The notes: generated by a model not told the origin, from the sequence alone. 64,000 nucleotides of DNA from Velamenicoccus sp964471325 (GCA_964471325.1 CAYYFL010000001.1:1-64000), one strand, 5' to 3'; shown: positions 49,805 to 59,146, numbered from the stretch's first letter. Numbers and translations are program-made.

Positions 49805-52800
49805 TCACCCTAATTCCGCCTCGATCCTGGAAATACGGCCGTCGCGCACCTGAGCCGCAAACGGAGACCTCACAACACAGCCCTCGGTCTCAAGAACGAC
49901 TTTTTCACCCTCATAAAGCCTGATCCGGACCACACGCACACCGTTTTTGCCGAATGTATCCCTCTTTTTCGGGTTAAGGTACATGATGATCGTACGGCCG
50001 AGGAAGAGAAATGCATACGCCGACACAGGCGTCTGGATATCGCGCCGCCGGCCGTCGATATCACAACAAATATCCTGCCGCGCCTTGGCGGTGAACAAAT
50101 CCCTGGACAGCATGGGTTCCATCCGCAAAGAAAGCTCTCCGGCGTCATCCACAAAAAAAGGCCTCTGACCTATAGACAAGAGAAGCCATATATGGATGAA
50201 TTCGGCTGTTGAGCCGCTGAGGCGCGCGACGAATCCCTGGCCGTGCACGGACGGATCGGCATGGGCGCTGGATGCGATGAAAGACGAATTCTCCAGGATG
50301 CTGCGGCCATAACGCTGCGGCTTCTGGAAACAAACCAGGGCTTCCGAGGCGCTCTTATAAAATTCTTCTATCAAACCGTTCTTCAAGAGCTCCAGAAGAT
50401 ATTTGTATTCCATATGAAGCCAGATAGACTCATTCTCAAGCCACCCCGGCGTAAAGGCCCTGGCGCGGCCGATCTCATAGCTCTCTTTCTGAAGGGACGC
50501 ATTCACCTTGTACATCTTGAGCTTTTTGTCCCAAAGGGGGCTTTTTTTGACGGCCCTGTGGATCTCTGCAGATTTGGAGTGTTCTGTACGCAAGGCATGC
50601 ACGTAACCTTCCAAAAACAGGGGCAGACGCCTCTGGCGAAAATCGCGCACCACCACACGATGCCTTCCGGCGGCATCCGTATGGGTCTCATGGTGAAGGG
50701 CCGTGTAAGAAAAATACGTCGTCACCTGGCCTGTGGCCTTATCGCACCCTTTGGCAATGCCGGCGTTGATCTTCCTTAAAGCCAGCTCAAAAAAGGCCTT
50801 CAATTCGGCCACGGTGACGATCTTGGGGACATCGCCGGCGACCCCGCGCCTCACCCGGGCACGATAGCTTTCCTTGGCCGTATGGGACTCGTCCCAATAT
50901 TCCTCATCGGAGAGCGTGCTCTCCAGAAAACCCCTGATCTGCCCCATGAAATCGCCGACTTCCGCAACGAGCTGAACCGTTTGTCCGTCGGGAATATGCA
51001 GCTCCTCAAAGATCCTCCTGAGAAAAAGGATCAGGCGTTTGATCTCGAATGTTTCAGAAAGCGACGACCCCAAGAGACCCGGAAGGCCGTTAAGGGCATC
51101 ATACCAATTCGGCTTGTCCGCCTCCATCTCGACACCGACGCCATAAGGATCCAGGGTCGCCAACTTGTTCGTGATGAGGCAAACGAGCTTATCGATCAGC
51201 GTGGTCTTCAGAACTTCACCATCGCCGTTTTGCGCGCGGACTTTGTTTTTGTGGTCGTGACGCTTCTGGATGAGCTGGTTCTTCTCTTCATCGACATAGA
51301 CGGCGTGGTACTGCCGCACCTCTCCATGCTGGACGCAATAACGCTCTGAACGGGGTTTGACGCAGGCCGGAGAATCGAAATACGTAAAAATCCTGTCTTC
51401 AAAAAGAAGCTGCTTCATCCGCTCCGGGTAGAGCGCGTAAAAACTCTCCAGAAGGTCCGTGTTGTACGTCCAGTGATCAGACCAATACCCTTCGCCGAAG
51501 AGGGCCTCCTCGCAGGAAGACGACAGAGAAAGGATACGACGGATAAGCTCATCCCGGGAGCAGGTTGAACGGATCTGGTTTTCGCTCAAATACTGGAAGA
51601 CTTCTCCGACGGTAAAAGGCCTGCTGAGGATATGCGCCAGCTTTTTGGCGTCTTTTTCATGAAAGCAATCCGCCAATCCGCCGGCCAAAAAATCGTCGGG
51701 ATGAACGACATGTCTCCTGCCTTTGTAAATCAAGGGGTTGTAGCCGTCTAACTGGATAAGGTTCAGAAAATCGCGGACATTCTGGTCGCCGACCGCAGCA
51801 TTGAAAAACACGTCGCTACGCCTGTTCTGGTTGACGTCCCGGTAGTTGCCCTCCCCTTCGCTGAAGTATGTGGCCGTCACCACAAACCTGTTGTAATCGC
51901 GTTCCAGGTCGCCGTGCTTGCGCGAAAAGACATAGACCGTTTTTTTCTTGCCGTCCAGCCCGAGTGTCACTGGAAGGCCGCCCCTCAGGACATTGTCGAG
52001 ATATGTCTGGCGCGCATACCGGTCGAAGACCGGCTTGCCGCTGGCGGTGAAGATCCTGTCGGTGATATCCTCGACGAGCCGGCGGTTCTCCTGGCGTTTG
52101 GCGCGGATGAAAGGCGCATCGATCTTCTCCAGGCCGTACTTTTTGACGTCGCCGGCGTCAAAAACATGCCCAAGCAAAGACACATGCGAAGAGGACTGCG
52201 TTTTCTTCAGATGCCAGCGCAAGAAAGAAAAAGCGCAAGCCATCTTATTGGTTGCCGCCTGGCGGGCCGGATAGGCGAACGCGGCAGATTCTTCAAATTC
52301 CAAGGGACGAATAAGGTCCGTCTCCTGACCGAAGATCGCCTGCGGGTCGGCGATGACCTTGTTGGAACGGCAGGCCTTGCCTTCTTCAAACCCCATATAG
52401 AAATGCGCGCCCCTCACAAAGGCCACCTGGGCGGTGTCCCGAGGGTCTGTCGATAGTTTATACAGCGGGATGCCGCTGCCAATGTTCTCGACCGTCATCC
52501 ATGCCTCGATGGTACGGCTCATCTCTTTTAAGAAGAAATTATTGACGCCGTAAGGCACGAGGGCGGCCAGACCATCTAAAATGACAAGGTCTTGGGGCTG
52601 TGGCGATATATTTGTCACCGTCAGGCAACGCACGAGGGCCGCATAAGGTTCGCCGGGGAGGCAAAAATAAAGAACCTCTGTCTTGAGACCAAGGACGGTA
52701 TTGACCTCCGTCAGCTCCAATTCATACGGCCTGATGGTGAGCCTGTTAGAAATGCCTTCGGCCGCCCCTGCGGCATAGGCGGGGGAAAACGGCTCATAAA

Positions 52801-53080
52801 AAATCTGTTTTTTGCCTCGGCGCACCTTGATGAACGTACGGAACCCCTGCGTCGGCGTCAACTGATATGCCTTGTTCGCGGGAAGATATTCCATCATGGC
52901 CTCGTCCTTGGTGCGGATGCCGGCGGAAGCGATGCATTGGCCGCGATTGACGTAAAAGACCCACAGGGGGATGCCGTAAAGGCCGGCGATCCCCGGGAAA
53001 AAACTCGACCATGCCTTGGCACGATTGTAATCCTCGATGACAAAATCACCCGTCTTCTGAAAACGATAAGCTACAGACAC
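49805..53080 (-). CDS. Large GH94-like (cellobiose-phosphorylase-like) protein
   Basis: Predicted 1091-residue cytoplasmic protein with an N-terminal beta-sandwich and an (alpha/alpha)6 barrel. Barrel motifs include DLERDYNRFVVTATYFSEGEGNYRDVNQNRRSD, EGYWSDHWTYNTDLLESFYALYPE and DKPNWYDALNGLPGLLGSSLSE. The last resembles the general-acid motif ADWNDALN of GH94 phosphorylases. It is longer than cellobiose phosphorylase (about 820 residues), and the substrate is unknown. The GTG start at 53080 is supported by AAAGGAG. Classification is by motif recall only. Confidence 0.72.
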   Translation of the reverse strand: MSVAYRFQKTGDFVIEDYNRAKAWSSFFPGIAGLYGIPLWVFYVNRGQCIASAGIRTKDEAMMEYLPANKAYQLTPTQGFRTFIKVRRGKKQIFYEPFSPAYAAGAAEGISNRLTIRPYELELTEVNTVLGLKTEVLYFCLPGEPYAALVRCLTVTNISPQPQDLVILDGLAALVPYGVNNFFLKEMSRTIEAWMTVENIGSGIPLYKLSTDPRDTAQVAFVRGAHFYMGFEEGKACRSNKVIADPQAIFGQETDLIRPLEFEESAAFAYPARQAATNKMACAFSFLRWHLKKTQSSSHVSLLGHVFDAGDVKKYGLEKIDAPFIRAKRQENRRLVEDITDRIFTASGKPVFDRYARQTYLDNVLRGGLPVTLGLDGKKKTVYVFSRKHGDLERDYNRFVVTATYFSEGEGNYRDVNQNRRSDVFFNAAVGDQNVRDFLNLIQLDGYNPLIYKGRRHVVHPDDFLAGGLADCFHEKDAKKLAHILSRPFTVGEVFQYLSENQIRSTCSRDELIRRILSLSSSCEEALFGEGYWSDHWTYNTDLLESFYALYPERMKQLLFEDRIFTYFDSPACVKPRSERYCVQHGEVRQYHAVYVDEEKNQLIQKRHDHKNKVRAQNGDGEVLKTTLIDKLVCLITNKLATLDPYGVGVEMEADKPNWYDALNGLPGLLGSSLSETFEIKRLILFLRRIFEELHIPDGQTVQLVAEVGDFMGQIRGFLESTLSDEEYWDESHTAKESYRARVRRGVAGDVPKIVTVAELKAFFELALRKINAGIAKGCDKATGQVTTYFSYTALHHETHTDAAGRHRVVVRDFRQRRLPLFLEGYVHALRTEHSKSAEIHRAVKKSPLWDKKLKMYKVNASLQKESYEIGRARAFTPGWLENESIWLHMEYKYLLELLKNGLIEEFYKSASEALVCFQKPQRYGRSILENSSFIASSAHADPSVHGQGFVARLSGSTAEFIHIWLLLSIGQRPFFVDDAGELSLRMEPMLSRDLFTAKARQDICCDIDGRRRDIQTPVSAYAFLFLGRTIIMYLNPKKRDTFGKNGVRVVRIRLYEGEKVVLETEGCVVRSPFAAQVRDGRISRIEAELG

Positions 53081-53490
53081 TGCCTCGAACTCCTTTCATG
53101 ATCTGATCCGGCATAAAGCCGGAGCGTCCACGAATGAAACCCGGCACAAGTTTTATGCTTTTAGTGACTCCTTTATCCGTGTTTTCAAATATGTCCTTGC
53201 CTGACCATAATGCTTCAAACACTTCTCTTTTCTTCGAGTATCAGGCTCGGATAAATAAGCCTCGCAATAAATCAGCTTTCATTTCTCCTGACCAACATTA
53301 TGCTCACGAAGCCGTCGATCTTATATCCTTTGTGCAGCCATAATAAATTACACCGGATTTCTCATTGATCAAAACATAAACATTATGCATAAAATTCGTG
53401 CTGGGTCAAATTCAACCGGGCAAGTTATGTTCACCTGCTGCTCTGCTTGCCGTAGAGCGGCAAGGTTCCATAAGCTGCGGCTTCATTTGA
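53081..53490. other. Intergenic region with a GIY-YIG remnant
   Basis: Besides the GIY-YIG remnant at 53153-53341 the 410-base stretch holds a hairpin TCCGGC-ATAAA-GCCGGA at 53107-53123 and CTTGCCGTAGAGCGGCAAGG near 53446-53465, which lies just after the GGDEF/HD-GYP stop and may be its terminator. Nothing else is supported. Confidence 0.45.
53153..53341 (-). pseudogene. Degenerate GIY-YIG nuclease gene
   Basis: In one minus-strand frame the sequence reads DRRLREHNVGQEK, a TGA stop (53279-53281), then KLIYCEAYLSEPDTRRKEK, CLKHYGQARTYLKTRIKESL and a final TAA (53153-53155). These are the middle and C-terminal motifs of GIY-YIG proteins (LRxRLxEHN, then LIYYEAYL.E.DARRRE). A second stop (53320-53322) interrupts the YxGYT region, and no start or GIY segment is left. 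It belongs to a different subfamily from the intact gene at 21152. Confidence 0.8.
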
Positions 53491-55683
53491 CTATTCGACT
53501 ATTTCCAAAAACACCTTCACGACCCGGGCGTCAAACTGGGTATCCAGGCCCTCTTTGAGGATTTTGATCGCCTCGTCCTTGGAAATGGCCTTATGGTAGG
53601 GACGGTCAGAAGTCAGCGCTTCGTAGACATCGACGACGGCGATGATGCGCGCGCCAAGGGGGATCTCCTCTCCCTTGAGCCCCCTGGGATACCCCTTGCC
53701 GTCAAAATGCTCATGGTGGCACAGGATATAGGGAACGATGTCTTTGAGGAAACCGGCAACGGAAATGATGTCGGCGCCGATCACCGGATGCTTCTTGACG
53801 ATTTCGTATTCTTCGGGCGTCAGCTTCCCCGGCTTCAGCAATATGGCGTCCGAGATACCCAGCTTGCCGATATCGTGCAGCATGGCGGCGCGGCGGACAT
53901 TGTCCACCTCCTGCTCGTTCATGCCCATTCGCTGGGCGATCTTCTCGGCGTATTCGACCATGCGGTCGCAATGCTCTTTTGTCCGGCGGTCCCGCAACTC
54001 GATGCTCTTGGCCAGAGAATAAATCGCCTCCAGGATGCTGCGTTCGCTGCGGACGGCGTAAAACGAAAGGCGCTGCTTGACGGAATCGATGAAGCGCTTG
54101 CGGTCTTCCTCCGGCATCTTGTCCAGGTTATGCTCGGCCACGCCGATCTCGTGGCCGTAGAGGGCCACGCCGTCGCCGCCGCGCTCCTTGACACGATAAA
54201 TGCACTCTTCGCCGGCATCGATCAATTCTTCAACGGAAAACAGAGGATCTTCCGGATAGCTGACGACGCCCATGCTGCATTTGAGCTTGATGACGTTCGT
54301 AACATCCCCAAAGCTGCGCGTCCGAAACAACTCAAGGATCTTGTTCGTCACCGCCAGGCCATCGATGCGATTGGTATCCGGCAGAATGATGGCAAACTCT
54401 TCGCCGCCCCAGCGGGAGACGACATCGTTAGTGCGCAATTCCGCCTTCAGGAACCTAGCGACCTGTTTCAAGACGCGGTCGCCGTATTGATGACCATAGG
54501 TATCATTGATGGACTTAAAATAATCCAGGTCCATCATGACGATCGTCAAAGGCTGCAATGTCCTCTTGGCGCGCTCGAACTCCGAGGCGAGACGTTCACG
54601 GAAATAGCGGAAATTATAGATCTCCGTCAAGGGGTCCTTCAAAGCCAGGCTCTCGAGCTTGTCTTTGATCTCATTGAGCCTGCTTTCCGTCTCGACGCGG
54701 TCGGAGATATCTACATCCATGCAATAGATCTCGATGACCTTGTCGTTGTGGAGGATCGGGAACATCGACGAGTAGACCGTGATCTCCTTGTTGTTTTTGG
54801 TCCGGGCCTTCCATTCCCGCGGCGGCGTCGGCCGTCCCGTCTGCCTCATCGTCTCAAAAAGCTGCCGGAATTCCATCCGGTCCGATTCCCTAAGAATGAA
54901 ATCCTCGCCCCGCTTGCCCAGGATCTCATGCTTGAGATAACCATACAGGAGCTCGGAGGCATGGTTCCATTCCAGGATCTTGCCGTCGAGAGAAAAACCC
55001 TGGATCGCAATATTCGGAGTATTCTGGATCACAGCCTCGAAACGCAGGTAGGCCGAGCTCATCTCTTCTTCCATCCACTTGCGTTCGCTGACATCCATGG
55101 TGATATATTCGTAATACCGGAGTTCACCCCTTTCGTTCCTGACCGCCTTCGCTGACACGACGGCCCAGACACCGCTGCCGTTTTTCTTTTTGAGCTGGAG
55201 CTCTTTGATCAACGTTCCACGATGCGCCAAGAGCTCGCAGAATTCCCCGTAACCCTCCTTTGACATATGGATGTCAACCGGCTTGAGGGTAAACAGCTCC
55301 TTCTCGCTCAGATCAAGCATCTTCAAAAACCCGTCGTTGGCCTCCAGGAACGCCCCTTGGTCTCCGGGGGTCTGGCGGCAGAATCCGACATCCAGGTTCG
55401 TGATAGCCGCAGCCAGATCTTCTTTTTCCCGGTACAGGGCGCGGCGCATACGCAAAAGATACAAAAAGAACAACAACAAGGCAAAACTGAAGATAAACTG
55501 GAGGATAGCAACGAAGGGGACGATCTCGGCGTGGATATTCCACACGAAAGACCAGACGAGCTGGCGGTCCGGCCGGTAATACGGCAAAAAGAAAAAGCTC
55601 AAAAAGATGACGGCCACAAACAAAGCCGCCAGGATCCTCTTGAACACATAGATGGTGTTTCTCTTATTGATCCTTAATGGCAT
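53491..55683 (-). CDS. PAS-PAS-GGDEF-HD-GYP membrane signalling protein
   Basis: Predicted 730-residue protein with two N-terminal membrane helices (about 15-35 and 52-78), PAS domains near 90-200 and 212-330, a GGDEF domain near 345-500 and HD-GYP near 555-725. The diguanylate cyclase site is intact (RWGGEEF, 426-430). The phosphodiesterase has HDIGKLGI, HHEHFDGKGYPRG and the LTSDRPYHKA tail. It could both make and degrade cyclic-di-GMP, with PAS input choosing the direction. It is a single-gene unit. Confidence 0.93.
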   Translation of the reverse strand: MPLRINKRNTIYVFKRILAALFVAVIFLSFFFLPYYRPDRQLVWSFVWNIHAEIVPFVAILQFIFSFALLLFFLYLLRMRRALYREKEDLAAAITNLDVGFCRQTPGDQGAFLEANDGFLKMLDLSEKELFTLKPVDIHMSKEGYGEFCELLAHRGTLIKELQLKKKNGSGVWAVVSAKAVRNERGELRYYEYITMDVSERKWMEEEMSSAYLRFEAVIQNTPNIAIQGFSLDGKILEWNHASELLYGYLKHEILGKRGEDFILRESDRMEFRQLFETMRQTGRPTPPREWKARTKNNKEITVYSSMFPILHNDKVIEIYCMDVDISDRVETESRLNEIKDKLESLALKDPLTEIYNFRYFRERLASEFERAKRTLQPLTIVMMDLDYFKSINDTYGHQYGDRVLKQVARFLKAELRTNDVVSRWGGEEFAIILPDTNRIDGLAVTNKILELFRTRSFGDVTNVIKLKCSMGVVSYPEDPLFSVEELIDAGEECIYRVKERGGDGVALYGHEIGVAEHNLDKMPEEDRKRFIDSVKQRLSFYAVRSERSILEAIYSLAKSIELRDRRTKEHCDRMVEYAEKIAQRMGMNEQEVDNVRRAAMLHDIGKLGISDAILLKPGKLTPEEYEIVKKHPVIGADIISVAGFLKDIVPYILCHHEHFDGKGYPRGLKGEEIPLGARIIAVVDVYEALTSDRPYHKAISKDEAIKILKEGLDTQFDARVVKVFLEIVE

Positions 55684-55686
55684 CGT

Positions 55687-55794
55687 TACCCCGTCAGAGA
55701 CAGAACAAGACGCCGTCTCTAACTCTTTGTGAAACCAGCAGTTCTATGTCAAATCGCATCCCGTTATTGAAAAACAAAGGGCATCTCTAACGGG
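55687..55794. repeat. CCCGTTA/TAACGGG hairpin, copy 2, and CCCCGTCAGAGA string
   Basis: CCCGTTA (55760-55766) pairs with TAACGGG (55788-55794), two bases before the ttcA stop. CCCCGTCAGAGA at about 55687-55698 is repeated exactly near 59818-59829. The segment between holds GAGAC..GTCTC (about 55694-55718). Confidence 0.55.
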
Positions 55795-55796
55795 GC

Positions 55797-56540
55797 TTAT
55801 AAAAGATATTCCTTCTTGATTCTCTGCAGACTGCGAAAAATATTGGACTTGACACCCGGTGCCGTCTTCTGCACATCAGCGATAATCTTCTTGACAACAG
55901 CACGCTGCGTCCGGCCAGCGCGGGGACACAGACAGCCGCAGACCGGAAACTCCATCAGGCGCGCAAACCGGCTGATCTCGCGTTCTTCGACATAGGCGAG
56001 CGGCCGGATGATGTGAAGCTCCCCCTCAAACATCTCCTGCTTGGGCGCCATAGCGCTGATCTCGCCTTCAAACAAAAGATTCATCAGGATCGTCTCGACG
56101 ATATCATCCTTGTGGTGACCCAGAGCGATCTTGTTGCAACCGTTCTTTTTGGCTTCTTCAAAGAGCACGCGGCGCCGGTTCCAGGAACACCAGAAACATG
56201 TCAAAGGTCCCCGCCCCCCATCGCCCGTAACTGCCTGGCGGCGCACCTCGAAAGGATATCCCTCTCTCTCCAGATATCTCCGGAAGGCCTCCTGTTTAGG
56301 CCCGGTAAACCCGAGATCCACATGCAATGCCAACACATCATAATGGATCGGGACAAACGCCCTCCTGTCCCAAAGGATCTTCAAAAGGGTCAGGCTATCC
56401 TTGCCTCCGGAAACACCCACCAAAATCTTGTCGCCATCCTCGATCATGCCGTAATCGGCGATCGCCCGGCCGACTTTTTTGGAGATGGCCTTCTGGCGTT
56501 CCCTTGCCCGGTTGGCGTCTGTTTTTCTCAAAGCGGCCAC
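55797..56540 (-). CDS. ttcA: TtcA-family tRNA 2-thiolation enzyme
   Basis: Predicted 247-residue PP-loop ATPase. It has ILVGVSGGKDSLTLLKILWDRR, LHVDLGF, the cysteine pair CFWC, IALGHHKDDIVETILMNLLFEGE and a late CGCLCP. TtcA proteins use an Fe-S cluster to thiolate cytidine 32 of certain tRNAs, including Arg and His isoacceptors. The start is GTG, 12 bases after the PC4-like gene. Confidence 0.85.
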   Translation of the reverse strand: MAALRKTDANRARERQKAISKKVGRAIADYGMIEDGDKILVGVSGGKDSLTLLKILWDRRAFVPIHYDVLALHVDLGFTGPKQEAFRRYLEREGYPFEVRRQAVTGDGGRGPLTCFWCSWNRRRVLFEEAKKNGCNKIALGHHKDDIVETILMNLLFEGEISAMAPKQEMFEGELHIIRPLAYVEEREISRFARLMEFPVCGCLCPRAGRTQRAVVKKIIADVQKTAPGVKSNIFRSLQRIKKEYLL

Positions 56541-56552
56541 GAGGTCAGCTGC

Positions 56553-56786
56553 CTACAACAGGTTGTTGGCTTTCAATTCTTTTTCCAGGAGCTCTACGGC
56601 TTCCTTGAGATGCGGGAAGAGCTTGACGTTGAGCGAGATCCCCTTGGCCGTCGGCACTTTCTCCTGTCCGCCCTGATTGAGCGCCCAAATACGCAGGTCG
56701 ATCAGGTCATTGCCCTGGTACTGCGTGATGCCGATGCGGATCTCCTGGAACTTGTTTTTCTCAAATGTCTTGACGACCTTTTCCAT
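56553..56786 (-). CDS. Bacterial PC4/Sub1-like ssDNA-binding protein
   Basis: Predicted 77-residue protein matching the transcriptional coactivator p15 (PC4) fold: KNKFQEIRIGITQYQGNDLIDLRIW, then TAKGISLNVKLFPHLKEAVELLEK. Bacterial members bind single-stranded DNA as dimers; a role in transcription or recombination is possible. It lies between the YdbL-like gene and ttcA and looks cotranscribed with them. Confidence 0.85.
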   Translation of the reverse strand: MEKVVKTFEKNKFQEIRIGITQYQGNDLIDLRIWALNQGGQEKVPTAKGISLNVKLFPHLKEAVELLEKELKANNLL

Positions 56787-56842
56787 CTATGCCGCCTTTC
56801 TGCAAACGCCGCGCCCCCGGGGCCGAGGAACCTTCACCCTCC

Positions 56843-57424
56843 CTACTTGACTGTCCACTCTCCGTTAAAACACTGGATCGGTGTCTTTGCCGGAGCTTCT
56901 GTCTGGATCTTCCGGGCGAAAAACCTAACTGTTTCATTCACGGGGACCTTGTCCTTTTTTGCGACATACGCATAGATCACAGAACGGTCCCTGTTCTCCT
57001 GTTCCACCAAGGCGACCAGATTATTTTTTTTGGAAAACCCCCGCTTGACGATCTCAACCTGCCCATGCATGTTTTCGCCGATCACCCCTTTCTTTTCCCA
57101 AGACAGGAGTTCATTGCGGCGAGCGCTGCGGCGTTCAATCGCATCGCGGACCTCTCCAGGATAATCCCCATTTTCGCCTTTTGCATCTTTTGCTTCTGCC
57201 TCTTGATTTTTCACTTCTGTCTCTTTTGCGTCTTCCCCCTCAGCCCAAGCCTCTCTGGCATCCGAGAAAAAACCAAGACAAACCGCCCCTCCTGACTGAG
57301 GTGCCGGAGAAACCGCATCCCCAGGCCGGATAGGCTGTTTTGCGCCAACGCCCATGTGCGCGAAACCAATCAAAATGAATAAAATTAAACCTCTTTTGAA
57401 CACTCTTCTCTGGGAAATAACCAT
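56843..57424 (-). CDS. YdbL/DUF1318-like exported protein
   Basis: Predicted 193-residue protein with a signal-like N-terminus (GLILFILIGFAHMGVGAKQP), a low-complexity acidic linker (EGEDAKETEVKNQEAEAKDAKG) and a C-terminal DUF1318-like domain: DAIERRSARRNELLSWEKKGVIGENMHGQVEIV. YdbL-type proteins are often linked to AsmA-family (YdbH) partners, and AsmA-like genes occur elsewhere in this window. Start MVISQRR is fixed by GGGAGGAAACT before ATG. Confidence 0.7.
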   Translation of the reverse strand: MVISQRRVFKRGLILFILIGFAHMGVGAKQPIRPGDAVSPAPQSGGAVCLGFFSDAREAWAEGEDAKETEVKNQEAEAKDAKGENGDYPGEVRDAIERRSARRNELLSWEKKGVIGENMHGQVEIVKRGFSKKNNLVALVEQENRDRSVIYAYVAKKDKVPVNETVRFFARKIQTEAPAKTPIQCFNGEWTVK

Positions 57425-58016
57425 AGTTTCCTCCCTGCGCCAGAATAATCCACAGGAATACCAGCCTGGTTCTCCTGCAAAGCCATATCCATCCTTATGT
57501 CCTGACCTACGTTGCGTCAGCGAAACCTCTCTGCCTTTGACCTTGGCCAAGACAGGCAGGCGCGCGATTTTCGCCAGCAGGCGAACACTGGCGCAATACC
57601 ATTTAGCGCCAGGTGCCGATAAGCGCGGAGTGCAGCAGAACTTCACAACTTCATTCATCCCACGGGCTTCCGCCCTGACCTGGCCATCAGCCAGACCGAG
57701 GCGGGCAGGTACGAAGGATTAAATCTTCCCTAATATCATAATAGTAATTTTTTAAATTTTCAATCACAATATTTTGACTTCCTTCGGCTCCGAATCTTAT
57801 TCCAAAACGGCTGGATCAAATGCCACGGCAGCCGGATGAGGTTTGCGCCAAGTGCCTGCAATCCACCTCTCTCACAGCAATGGCTTGACTCGCTTCAAGA
57901 ATGAGCCGGTGTATGCGAAAAAAGAAACATGGGTAATCCTTGAGGATAACCAAGAAAGGAAGGAAAAACAACACAACCGAGAAAAGAAACCCTCTCACTC
58001 GAAAAGAGACGGCCGC
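57425..58016. other. Repeat-rich intergenic region
   Basis: This 590-base stretch lies between the YdbL-like gene and the anti-sigma gene. It holds a possible promoter at 57735-57763 and several hairpins, among them TGGCGC-AATACCATTTA-GCGCCA (about 57590-57612), a degenerate relative of the TTATTCGGAAT hairpin. A frame continuing the YdbL-like gene to 57658 passes through these repeats and is not believed. Confidence 0.45.
57735..57763 (-). promoter_or_regulatory. Predicted promoter for the YdbL-PC4-ttcA unit
   Basis: On the minus strand TTGAAA (57758-57763) and TATGAT (57735-57740) are 17 bases apart in very AT-rich DNA. The transcript would have a leader of about 300 bases that includes the hairpins. 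Confidence 0.5.
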
Positions 58017-58535
58017 TTATCCATTTTCCCGGAATGCAGAAGGATCCGCAAGATAAAGGATTTCGATATCGGCCGTAATGTCGTCATCTGAAGACAGCGC
58101 TCCTTGTTCGTCCGAAGTCTCGTCCATCAGCCAAGCCGCATCACGAACCAGCGCCTCTTCCTGCACCGCCGGAGAAAACACCCTCAGGTGCGTGGCCACG
58201 GCGAACATAATGACCAGGACGGGAAGCGCGATGAGCGCCGGACGCCACATGGGCGCAACCCAAACGAACCGCCGGCCGGCGCGGGGAAGGCATTCACATT
58301 CGCGCTCGAAGATCTTCTTCTGCAGGTCGGCATCGAACTTCTTCCAGAAATCTTCGGACATCTGCGCCTCTCGATGCAAACCGGCAGCCTGAAGGCCGCA
58401 ATGGATCTCCGCCAACCGGCCGCGGCAGGCCGGGCAGCGTTCCAGATGCGCCTGCAGGCGGCCGGCCTCGCGCTCCGAAAGCCCGCCTTCCGCAAAATCA
58501 AGCAGTTTTCGTCTGATAAAAAAACACGTAACCAT
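58017..58535 (-). CDS. Anti-sigma factor with zinc finger (ZAS)
   Basis: Predicted 172-residue protein. Residues 1-45 form the anti-sigma zinc domain with HLERCPACRGRL (H-x3-C-x2-C). One membrane helix lies near 110-128 (PALIALPVLVIMFAVA). The C-terminus is acidic and extracytoplasmic. It lies 14 bases after the sigma gene and would hold that sigma factor at the membrane. Start MVTCFFIRRKLLDF has GAGGG upstream. Confidence 0.85.
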   Translation of the reverse strand: MVTCFFIRRKLLDFAEGGLSEREAGRLQAHLERCPACRGRLAEIHCGLQAAGLHREAQMSEDFWKKFDADLQKKIFERECECLPRAGRRFVWVAPMWRPALIALPVLVIMFAVATHLRVFSPAVQEEALVRDAAWLMDETSDEQGALSSDDDITADIEILYLADPSAFRENG

Positions 58536-58549
58536 AAAACCCTCTTTTG

Positions 58550-59146
58550 TTACGAACGCCCGCGCATATACGGTTCCATGATCCTGCCGATACGGCGGAC
58601 AGCCCGGAAAATATGCACCTTGGCTGTCGGGACCCCGCACCCCAGGATGTGCGCCACTTCTTCGGTCTTTAACCCCTGGAAATAACGCAGCGAAAAAGCC
58701 TCTCTCTGCCGGTCCGAAAGCTCGCGCAACGCCCCGTTCAGCACGCTCTCGCATTCATGCTCTTGCGCCGCCTTATCGGGCCTCCATGTCGCATCAGGAA
58801 CGCTCTTGGCAGCCCCATTTTCGTCCTCTTCATCGAGCGAATAGGAAAAAAGCTTACGGGACCTCCCCCGTCGGCGCAGCATGTCCCGCGTCAGGTTAAT
58901 CAATATCCTGTAGAACCACGTCTTGAATCCCGATTCTCCCCGGAACCGCCCCAGCCCTTCATAGGCACGCAGAAACCCCTCCTGGAGAATATCCGCGGCA
59001 TCCTCGACATTTCCAATAAGGCTGTAAACAAATCCGTAAGCCTGCCTCTGATGCGTCCTCACCAGTTCGTCGAATGCGGCCTTCTCGCCCTCCTGAAAAC
59101 GGCGCACGCACTCCAGGCTTCTTTGGGCATCAGCGGACGTCGTCAT
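58550..59146 (-). CDS. ECF RNA polymerase sigma factor
   Basis: Predicted 198-residue extracytoplasmic-function sigma factor. Region 2 is seen in FDELVRTHQRQAYGFVYSLIGNVEDAADILQEGFLRAYEGLGRFRGESGFKTWFYRILINL and region 4 in ALRELSDRQREAFSLRYFQGLKTEEVAHILGCGVPTAKVHIFRA. It overlaps the end of the 26-residue-repeat gene by 17 bases and precedes the anti-sigma gene, so all three are one unit. Confidence 0.93.
   Translation of the reverse strand: MTTSADAQRSLECVRRFQEGEKAAFDELVRTHQRQAYGFVYSLIGNVEDAADILQEGFLRAYEGLGRFRGESGFKTWFYRILINLTRDMLRRRGRSRKLFSYSLDEEDENGAAKSVPDATWRPDKAAQEHECESVLNGALRELSDRQREAFSLRYFQGLKTEEVAHILGCGVPTAKVHIFRAVRRIGRIMEPYMRGRS

Noticed and set aside
53279..53281. TGA in the GIY-YIG remnant as a recoded sense codon
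   Set aside because: TGA ends many normal genes here, often in ATGA overlaps, so a changed code is not supported; a second stop and a missing N-terminus show decay.
53593..55155. Long plus-strand open frame opposite the GGDEF/HD-GYP gene
   Set aside because: It mirrors the codon pattern of the real gene and has no recognisable domain or ribosome site; the minus-strand protein has intact motifs throughout.
57425..57658. N-terminal extension of the YdbL-like protein
   Set aside because: It crosses hairpin repeats and lacks a ribosome site; the later ATG has GGAGG and is followed by a signal peptide.
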